From contig PKTV01000165.1 in the NCBI GenBank assembly GCA_002868985.1, forward strand, positions 1-10,209: a DNA stretch of 10,209 nt, written 5' to 3'. Position 1 is the stretch's first letter. Each line of letters opens with the position of its first letter. The notes below the pieces were generated by a model, which worked only from the letters and a program-made list of their open reading frames with translations, did no database searches and was not told the origin of the DNA. The position numbers and the translations under genes were made by a program. Shown here piece by piece: positions 5,452-10,209 of the stretch. The stretch is from Desulfobacteraceae bacterium. GTDB taxonomy: Bacteria; Desulfobacterota; Desulfobacteria; Desulfobacterales; UBA11574.

Positions 5452-6726
5452 TCAGTATAGTTTCTCCATACGGCTAACGCATTGTTCTACATATTTTTTA
5501 ATGTCTATTTTCTCTTCTACTTTCTCAACTTCGATCAAATCCCCGCGAATAGTGGGATGATTTGGCGCACCTTTGCATGGATCTGAACCGATATCGGCGA
5601 TGGTTCTGGTCCCAATGCGACTGGCCATACCTACAACCTCATCCTTATCAAAACCAAAAAGGGGCCGATGCACCGGTATCATTACGACACCATCAAGAAT
5701 GTTGAGATTCTTTGCCGTTTGGCTCGCTTGTTCACCAAGAATCTCTCCTGTCACGATACCCTGTCCGTCATGAATAAAGGAGATGTGCTCAGCCACACGA
5801 TACATAAAGCGCTTGCAGAGAAGACAGGTGATACCTCTCTTGGCACCGTGTTTAATAAAAGCATCCAGCACAGATCCATATGGAACGACATAGACTGTCG
5901 GCGCTTCAGCGGCCCCTTTGGTATATTCAACTAAAACCTCGATATTTTTCAAGGCTTTTTCTCTTACGCTGGAAGCACTTGTCATAGAACCTTTTTTATG
6001 TGCATGGGGGTCCATGACAACAAAAATTGGAATGGCACCGCGTCGCATGGCCATCCAGGCGGCAACCGGCGAATCCAAACCGCCGCTAACCAATGCGACA
6101 AGTTGATCCTCTAAACCCAGTGGAAAACCTCCGGGCGACTTTATCCGCTCGACCGAAATAAAAGCCTGATCTTCATAAATCTCTATCTCCAACATTCTCT
6201 CGATTGGTCCGTTCCATGGGGTTGTTTTCCATCTCGGCCCTTTTTTGAAACGACGCTTTGAAAATCCTTTATCAGAATCATTTTTTTGAACAATCTTTTT
6301 TCCAAAGTTGGTGATGTCTTTTTTTAGTGAGGGGATGTCGAGGTTTGGGTTCTTAATTGCACGCACTGAAATCTTGGAACCCTGGCTGATATCGTGGGAA
6401 ACCATGAGCTTGGCTGCTACCGAAACAACAGCGGTTTTATCCCGAAGGGATGTTCTAAAACAGGGCGAAACTGATGAGATCCCAAATACTCGTCCGACAA
6501 CTGAAATCAATAAATTAACATCCGCGTCTTGCTCCTTTGCACAATTGATATAAAGACGCCCCTGTCGAGAGACAAACGTTAAGCGAGAAAGAAGATCTCT
6601 TCCACGTCTAGTGTTTAATGCACGCTTTATATTACTATGGAGAAGATCTTCGATATATTCCTGGGTCTGAAAGGACTTTACACCAAATTCACCCGTGTAT
6701 CTGATCAAAATAGAGTTATAAATCAT
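5452..6726 (-). CDS. thiI: ThiI-type tRNA 4-thiouridine synthetase/sulfurtransferase without rhodanese domain
   Basis: ThiI adenylates U8 of tRNA and inserts sulfur to give s4U; in some bacteria it also supplies sulfur for the thiazole of thiamine. From the ATG at 6726 it is 424 residues. Layout: N-terminal ferredoxin-like domain (1-55), THUMP domain with NPNLDIPSLKKD (126-137), and PP-loop domain with VSGGLDSPVAAW (213-224). TCLLCKRFMYRVAE (300-313) contains Cys301 and Cys304, and GEILGEQASQT (327-337) is a further family motif. E. coli ThiI has 482 residues because of a C-terminal rhodanese domain with the persulfide Cys456; that domain is absent here. The CXXC resembles the archaeal type, in which it binds an iron-sulfur cluster. 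The start is chosen because this ATG lies 8 bases after the radical SAM stop and begins the family-like MIYNSILIRYTGEFGVKS. An in-frame ATG at 6768 would overlap that gene. Confidence 0.93.
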   Translation of the reverse strand: MIYNSILIRYTGEFGVKSFQTQEYIEDLLHSNIKRALNTRRGRDLLSRLTFVSRQGRLYINCAKEQDADVNLLISVVGRVFGISSVSPCFRTSLRDKTAVVSVAAKLMVSHDISQGSKISVRAIKNPNLDIPSLKKDITNFGKKIVQKNDSDKGFSKRRFKKGPRWKTTPWNGPIERMLEIEIYEDQAFISVERIKSPGGFPLGLEDQLVALVSGGLDSPVAAWMAMRRGAIPIFVVMDPHAHKKGSMTSASSVREKALKNIEVLVEYTKGAAEAPTVYVVPYGSVLDAFIKHGAKRGITCLLCKRFMYRVAEHISFIHDGQGIVTGEILGEQASQTAKNLNILDGVVMIPVHRPLFGFDKDEVVGMASRIGTRTIADIGSDPCKGAPNHPTIRGDLIEVEKVEEKIDIKKYVEQCVSRMEKLY

Positions 6727-6734
6727 TGTCTTGC

Positions 6735-8015
6735 CTATTTTATCCAGTTCTCGCGGCCATCCATCCACTTGGCAACCATCTCTTCCAGCCAGCCTTCCAA
6801 TCCTTCGGCCATGTAAAACTTAGGAAAAAGAAGATCCTCATCCGGTTCAATTATCCCTTCATCAACGGCATATCGATGAAGGGCTGTATGGGGATAAATT
6901 CGGATTCCCGAAGTGATCTTCATCGCCTCGGTTTCCAGTGAATCTGCAAAATAAAAACTTTGTTTAACACTGTCTTTGTTTTCTCCCGGCCCACCCAGCA
7001 AAAGAAATCCCATTCGACGGATCTGTTGTTTCCCGAGCGATCTCGATATTCGACGTACATCATCGAGTGTATACCGTTTGTTCATTCTTTTTAGAATGCT
7101 TTCAGAACCGCTTTCAAATCCAAGGGAAACCTCTTTGCATCCAGCTTTGGCCATTTTTTCAACCAGCTCATCATCGATCTTCCAGGGATATAAAATACAG
7201 CGCCATCTAATATTTAATCCTTCGGCAATTAACCGGTCACACAATGCTTTGGCATATGGCAATGGGAAATTAAAGGTGTTGTCCACAAAAAAAAAGTTCT
7301 TTATGCCGGCATTTGCATAATGACGAATAAAATTTACAGCGGATACTACAGAGTGTTTTCTCAATAATCGCCCCTCGATGGAGGCGGTAGAGCAGTAAAT
7401 GCAATCCATTGCACACCCTCGACGGGTCTGTACCGGAAACCAGATTTCTTCATTTTCTAAATTGGGAGGAAGAAGCAGATGTGCGTTTAAAAGGGGCTGT
7501 GGATGATCATCCAAATCTTTGACTGACCGACTTCTTTTCACAAGACCCGTTTCAGGAAGACAAAGGCCGGGGATTTCCGAAATATCGCGTTTATGCTCAA
7601 GCCTTTCCAAGAGCATAACGAACGCCTTCTCACCTTCGCCCTGGATCCCCATATCCGCATTTAAATATTCGAGTGCTCGCCGGGGGAATATGCTGTATCC
7701 GGCCCCACCCAACACGATAGGTGCATCCGAAAAGTTTCTGCATTCGCTAACCACCGTTCTTACCTGATCGAGCAGAAAATTAGGACGCTCCATCAACTGA
7801 TCATCAATATTTCTCACCGAAATACCGATGACATCCGGTGTAAATCCTGAAATATCCTCTCTTAAAAGTCCGCGAATATCCCGTACCATCATCAGGTTTA
7901 AAATTTTTACTTCATGCCCGGCGTTTTGGACGGCCGCACCGACACATGCCATCCCCAGTGGCAATACCGGCATGTTAATCTGTTCCGTATTGGCGGAAAT
8001 CAACAGAATTTTCAT
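6735..8015 (-). CDS. B12-binding domain radical SAM protein
   Basis: This 426-residue protein starts with a Rossmann-like cobalamin-binding domain (1-150). It shows MKILLIS, LPLGMACVGAAVQNAGHEVKILNL (18-41), PDVIGIS and APIVLGGAGYS. A radical SAM domain follows, with Cys201-x3-Cys205-x2-Cys208 in RRGCAMDCIYCS, the ligands of the SAM-cleaving [4Fe-4S] cluster. Later motifs are FFVDNTF (242-248), EVSLGFESGSESIL (295-308) and LLGGPGE (339-345). The class includes cobalamin-dependent methylases and cyclases such as the BchE and Hpn types, and its substrate cannot be inferred from motifs. The ATG at 8015 has GAGG about 5 bases upstream. It lies 26 bases after a dinB-like gene and 8 bases before thiI, so the three are probably cotranscribed. 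A role in modification of RNA or a small molecule is conceivable but unproven. Confidence 0.92.
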   Translation of the reverse strand: MKILLISANTEQINMPVLPLGMACVGAAVQNAGHEVKILNLMMVRDIRGLLREDISGFTPDVIGISVRNIDDQLMERPNFLLDQVRTVVSECRNFSDAPIVLGGAGYSIFPRRALEYLNADMGIQGEGEKAFVMLLERLEHKRDISEIPGLCLPETGLVKRSRSVKDLDDHPQPLLNAHLLLPPNLENEEIWFPVQTRRGCAMDCIYCSTASIEGRLLRKHSVVSAVNFIRHYANAGIKNFFFVDNTFNFPLPYAKALCDRLIAEGLNIRWRCILYPWKIDDELVEKMAKAGCKEVSLGFESGSESILKRMNKRYTLDDVRRISRSLGKQQIRRMGFLLLGGPGENKDSVKQSFYFADSLETEAMKITSGIRIYPHTALHRYAVDEGIIEPDEDLLFPKFYMAEGLEGWLEEMVAKWMDGRENWIK

Positions 8016-8041
8016 ATATCCTCAGTTTTTTTAAATCCAAA

Positions 8042-8650
8042 TCAAAGATCGGGGCGCTCTGTGCAGGCTTTATCTCCGGGTCCCGGCAAGTGGGCTTTTA
8101 AACCTCCCTTTGATTCACCTTCAATGAGAGACTTTATGTCCGGATATGCATATATGGATTTAGCATTATTTTGGGGTAAACCACCGGAATCCGCCGAAGG
8201 CCCATAAACACTGTAAACATCTCTTCCCAGTATCCTGAGGATGGCTGTCTGTTCTCCCCGATGATGGGCCGTATGTGCGATTCTTCTCAGCATAATCCAT
8301 GTTCTCGAACGCTTGGTGTCAAAAAAAGACACCTTTTCCTCCCACCAGGTTTTGTCCTTTGTTTTTAACATCTCATACCGTTTTCCCGAATCTTCAGCAT
8401 ATCGTTTTATAAATTCAAGCCGTATTTCTTTTTCGGGCAAAGGAGGGGCATCGACATCAATGCCGAACATGTTGAAAAACCATTTATCTTCGCTGACGCA
8501 CTGATGCACCATGTGTTCGAGAGGGCTCCGGTCTTTTTTCTCCAATGGATGGGGACGGATGAAAAGATCGTCGTCTTTAAACATGCTCCAAACGCTAAGC
8601 GTCTTAATCCTTTCTGTATCATACGTGTCTATAAAAAATTGATATTCCAT
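8042..8650 (-). CDS. DinB-family (YfiT/DinB-like four-helix) putative metal-binding protein
   Basis: This protein has 202 residues. The DinB fold is a four-helix bundle that binds a divalent metal through three histidines; some members are thiol transferases, and most are uncharacterised. Likely ligands here are His49 (or His46) in EHMVHQCVSEDKWF, and His126 and His130 in the RRIAHTAHHRGEQTAIL helix, which gives the family's H-x3-H pattern. After the bundle comes a Gly/Pro-rich tail of about 50 residues (YGPSADSGGLPQN, then PDIKSLIEGES and GPGDKACTERPDL) beyond the minimal domain. The ATG at 8650 has AAGGAG with about 6-base spacing. It is the first gene of the cluster with the radical SAM protein and ThiI. 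DinB is a family name only; no role in DNA damage is implied. Confidence 0.82.
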   Translation of the reverse strand: MEYQFFIDTYDTERIKTLSVWSMFKDDDLFIRPHPLEKKDRSPLEHMVHQCVSEDKWFFNMFGIDVDAPPLPEKEIRLEFIKRYAEDSGKRYEMLKTKDKTWWEEKVSFFDTKRSRTWIMLRRIAHTAHHRGEQTAILRILGRDVYSVYGPSADSGGLPQNNAKSIYAYPDIKSLIEGESKGGLKAHLPGPGDKACTERPDL

Positions 8651-8762
8651 TATTGCTCCTTTTCACATCACTATTGCCTAAGCTGAATTTACTCCCACAA
8701 GTCCCTCAGTACAGGCATCTGTTTTTTTATTCCATTTTTATCCAATACACCCCGGCTGTCAA

Positions 8763-8824
8763 GCCCAATAGGGCGTCATCAGTTAAATCAAAGGTTGCCT
8801 TCTATGATTTGAATTTGCCCTATT
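8763..8824. repeat. Nested inverted repeat, 62 bases
   Basis: The outer arms AATAGGGC (8767-8774) and GCCCTATT (8817-8824) are perfect complements. Inside them, AAATCAAAGG (8785-8794) pairs with CCTT-CTA-TGATTT (8798-8810) around a TTG loop with one 3-base bulge. The left arm can also fold alone as GCCC-AATA-GGGC (8763-8774). It could be a small dispersed palindrome or an RNA fold; no integron attC core or transposon end was recognised. Confidence 0.4.
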
Positions 8825-8906
8825 ATCCAAATTTAATGGTAACTCACTTATTATCAAATGCTGTTCCGGCTTAAAACTTTAAATACCCTTAAAAAGCTTG
8901 GTTAAA

Positions 8907-8927
8907 ATATACCATTTTATGGTATAT
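8907..8927. promoter_or_regulatory. Perfect 9-3-9 palindrome upstream of the SRAP gene, operator candidate
   Basis: ATATACCAT-TTT-ATGGTATAT lies 40 bases before the ATG at 8968. TATATA/TATACA within and after its right arm could be the -10, and TTGGTT (8898-8903) a poor -35 at non-ideal spacing. An operator overlapping the promoter is the likeliest reading, but the cognate regulator is not in this window. The E. coli LexA pattern CTGT-N8-ACAG is not met. Confidence 0.45.
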
Positions 8928-8967
8928 ACAGAATCAACTTAAATCAAATTTCGGATAAAGAGGTATC

Positions 8968-9660
8968 ATGTGCGGCCGATTTGTAAGATTTAGAAATTTG
9001 GAGCAACTCAGAGACTTTTTCCCCATCGATACGGCAATGTGCAAAGTTACGGCGAATTATAATGTCGCTCCGTCTCAGGAAATTCTGGCAATTGTATGCC
9101 GTGACGGTGAGAATCGGCTTGAAAAATTCCACTGGGGCCTTGTTCCTTTTTGGGCTAAAGACACTTCCATGGGAAATCGGCTGATCAATGCTCGAGCTGA
9201 AACCGCTGCGTCAAAACCGAGTTTTCGCAACGCCTTTAAAAAACGAAGATGTTTGATCATTGCCGATGGATTTTATGAATGGAGACCTGTCAACGGGCGG
9301 AAACAACCCGTATTTATCACTCTGCCGGATAAACGCCCTTTTGCTTTTGCCGGTCTTTGGGAAACCTGGAACAAAAAAAGTGATTCCGACTCTGCCTATC
9401 ATTCATGTACCATCATTACCATAGAAGCCAGTGACTCTATGCGTCAAATTCATCACCGTATGCCGGCTGTTCTCAACACCCAAGTGTATGAAACCTGGCT
9501 TGATTCTAAATATCAGGATATCCTAGCATTAGAAAGTATCCTGAAAAACGATGTTATCACCGAATTTGCGAGTTGTCCTGTGTCAAGCGTTGTTAATTCG
9601 GTTCGAAATAATGATCCTTCGAATTTAGAACCGTATACTCAAATGCAACTGGACTTTTGA
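8968..9660 (+). CDS. SRAP-domain protein (HMCES/YedK), abasic-site DNA-protein crosslink sensor
   Basis: SRAP proteins attach covalently to abasic sites in single-stranded DNA through a thiazolidine formed by Cys2, shielding the lesion from strand breakage. All key residues are visible in this 230-residue protein. Cys2 follows the initiator Met in MCGRFVR and must be exposed by Met removal. Asn74 is in RLINARAET (71-79), Glu104 in DGFYEWRP (100-107), and His162 in the IHHRMP segment (161-166). They correspond to E. coli YedK Cys2, Asn75, Glu105 and His160. YNVAPSQ and FHWGLVPFWA are further family motifs. The ATG at 8968 is fixed by the Cys2 requirement and preceded by AAAGAGG about 4 bases away. 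It is transcribed divergently from the dinB-like gene and seems monocistronic. E. coli YedK is also called yedK/hmces, but no symbol is certain for this lineage. Confidence 0.95.
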   Translation: MCGRFVRFRNLEQLRDFFPIDTAMCKVTANYNVAPSQEILAIVCRDGENRLEKFHWGLVPFWAKDTSMGNRLINARAETAASKPSFRNAFKKRRCLIIADGFYEWRPVNGRKQPVFITLPDKRPFAFAGLWETWNKKSDSDSAYHSCTIITIEASDSMRQIHHRMPAVLNTQVYETWLDSKYQDILALESILKNDVITEFASCPVSSVVNSVRNNDPSNLEPYTQMQLDF

Positions 9661-9757
9661 ACTTTTATCTAAATTGAGCGATCTGAAAAACTTTTATCGG
9701 CTTGGTCAATGATAAGAGATGTCCAACTGTTCTCCTGCCCTTTCTGTCGGTGATGAA

Positions 9758-9786
9758 TTGTCTTTTTTATACAAAAGTGATATCAG
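9758..9786 (+). promoter_or_regulatory. Weak candidate promoter for the methyltransferase-like gene
   Basis: TTGTCT (9758-9763) and TATCAG (9781-9786) are separated by exactly 17 bases, each with four of six consensus matches. Initiation would fall near 9793, inside the inverted repeat 9789-9817. Confidence 0.3.
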
Positions 9787-9788
9787 AC

Positions 9789-9817
9789 TTAAAAGACCGG
9801 TTCAGCCCGTCTTTTAA
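9789..9817. terminator. Inverted repeat between SRAP and methyltransferase genes: terminator or operator
   Basis: TTAAAAGAC (9789-9797) and GTCTTTTAA (9809-9817) are perfect 9-base arms around an 11-base loop, in which GG/CC can pair further. The A-tract/T-tract symmetry is that of a two-way intrinsic terminator for the SRAP transcript, though the T-run is only four bases and lies within the stem. It begins 128 bases after the SRAP stop and ends 29 bases before the next ATG, so an operator or leader hairpin for that gene is the alternative. Confidence 0.4.
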
Positions 9818-9846
9818 CAAAAAGATGATTTACAAGGAAGATACCT

Positions 9847-10209
9847 ATGAAAACCAAACCAGACATCATCTCTGATGTCCGGAGTTTTATGAAAAGCAGA
9901 GTGATCCTTTCTGCCGCCGAATTAGATTTCTTTTCAAAGCTGGACGGCAATTTTATCTCCGCAAAAGAGCTGGCTGTAATGTCCGGTCTTGATGAAAGGG
10001 CGACCACACGAATTCTTGACTGCCTGGTAATTTACGATCTTCTTGAAAAAGAGAACAACCGCTATCGAACCACAGTAAAGGGATCGCATCTTTCATCGGT
10101 GAATCCGGAGTCCATGCTCCCTATGATAAAACACATGAATGTCATCTGGAACAATTGGAGCCGCCTTACAGACGTTGTCAGAAAAGGGACCAATCCTTAT
10201 TTAAAACCC
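9847..10209 (+). CDS. O-methyltransferase-like protein, N-terminal dimerisation/winged-helix domain, cut by window edge
   Basis: The frame is open for 121 codons from the ATG at 9847 to the window end. AAGGAAG 6 bases upstream supports the start. The segment matches the dimerisation domain of class I plant/bacterial-type SAM O-methyltransferases (ASMT, hydroxyneurosporene and polyketide methyltransferase types). It has a helical start, SRVILSAAELDFFSKL (17-32), then ISAKELAVMSGLDERATTRILDCLVIYDLLEKENNRYRTT, a winged-helix-like block with the usual leucine pattern. WNNWSRLTDVVRKG near the end matches the linker before the catalytic domain. The SAM-binding GxGxG lies beyond the edge, so activity and substrate cannot be judged. 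The plain call of an HTH transcription factor is less likely because of the hydrophobic dimer-swap pattern and the linker. Confidence 0.78.
   Translation, partial: MKTKPDIISDVRSFMKSRVILSAAELDFFSKLDGNFISAKELAVMSGLDERATTRILDCLVIYDLLEKENNRYRTTVKGSHLSSVNPESMLPMIKHMNVIWNNWSRLTDVVRKGTNPYLKP

Larger units (their letters stand above)
8651..8967. other. 317-base divergent intergenic region (dinB-like / SRAP gene)
   Basis: This region must hold promoters in both directions, but neither has a convincing -35/-10 pair. It contains a nested inverted repeat (8763-8824), an AT-rich perfect palindrome (8907-8927), and a short ACAG-GCAT-CTGT hairpin followed by a T-run (8711-8728) that ends no visible gene. 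A 73-codon open frame on the plus strand (8653-8874) has no Shine-Dalgarno and no recognisable motif. Confidence 0.5.

Noticed and set aside
6727..6768. An earlier in-frame ATG for thiI (6768), adding 14 residues.
   Set aside because: It lies inside the end of the radical SAM gene and the extra residues are not ThiI-like; the ATG at 6726 begins the conserved N-terminus.
8711..8728. ACAG-GCAT-CTGT followed by a run of T, like an intrinsic terminator.
   Set aside because: The stem has only four pairs and no plus-strand gene ends upstream of it; both flanking genes start here.
8763..8824. Possible integron attC site.
   Set aside because: No GTTRRRY/RYYYAAC core pair flanks the repeat, and there is no integrase or cassette gene in the window.
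8653..8874. A 73-codon plus-strand open frame upstream of the SRAP gene.
   Set aside because: There is no Shine-Dalgarno, no motif, and it includes the inverted repeat at 8763-8824; chance opening in AT-rich DNA is sufficient.

Overview
The window looks like chromosomal DNA from a Gram-negative, probably anaerobic bacterium. A deltaproteobacterial sulfate reducer or relative (Desulfobacterota) is my best guess, not a demonstration. The grounds are the mix of gene families (B12-binding radical SAM protein, rhodanese-free ThiI with a CXXC motif, TPR-protease lipoprotein, WrbA, SRAP protein, O-methyltransferase), the AT-leaning composition and the AGGAGG-type ribosome binding sites. There are no rRNA or tRNA genes, CRISPR arrays, transposases or phage genes. 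Most of it is ordinary core and accessory metabolism; I did not find a convincing new defence or mobile system.

Left part (1-2870). A minus-strand pair, an uncharacterised secreted protein followed 23 bases later by the 5' part of tesB (acyl-CoA thioesterase II, cut by the window edge), runs leftward from a recognisable sigma70-type promoter. Divergent from it is a plus-strand lipoprotein that joins a trypsin-like (HtrA-type) protease domain to about seven TPR repeats.

Middle (2886-4051). A marR-type repressor gene and a wrbA-type NAD(P)H:quinone oxidoreductase gene lie in line on the minus strand. A 22-base palindrome precedes marR, and a weaker copy of the same motif precedes wrbA. This is the layout expected of a small autoregulated quinone or electrophile stress unit. 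The wrbA frame is broken by a TGA at codon 37, where relatives would be expected to have arginine, so it is annotated as a probable pseudogene; a hairpin directly after that TGA is noted as a curiosity. The marR promoter sits so close to its ATG that the mRNA is probably leaderless.

Minus-strand run (4098-8650). Reading in the direction of transcription, dinB-like, B12-binding radical SAM and thiI genes form a tight cluster (gaps of 26 and 8 bases). A hairpin-rich 352-base gap follows, then glk (glucokinase). ThiI here lacks the rhodanese domain and carries CLLC in its PP-loop domain, as in the archaeal type that uses an iron-sulfur cluster.

Right part (8651-10209). A 317-base divergent intergenic region contains a structured inverted repeat and a perfect 9-3-9 palindrome. 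It is followed by a plus-strand SRAP/HMCES (YedK) gene and, after an inverted repeat, the first 121 codons of a dimerising O-methyltransferase-like gene that runs off the end.
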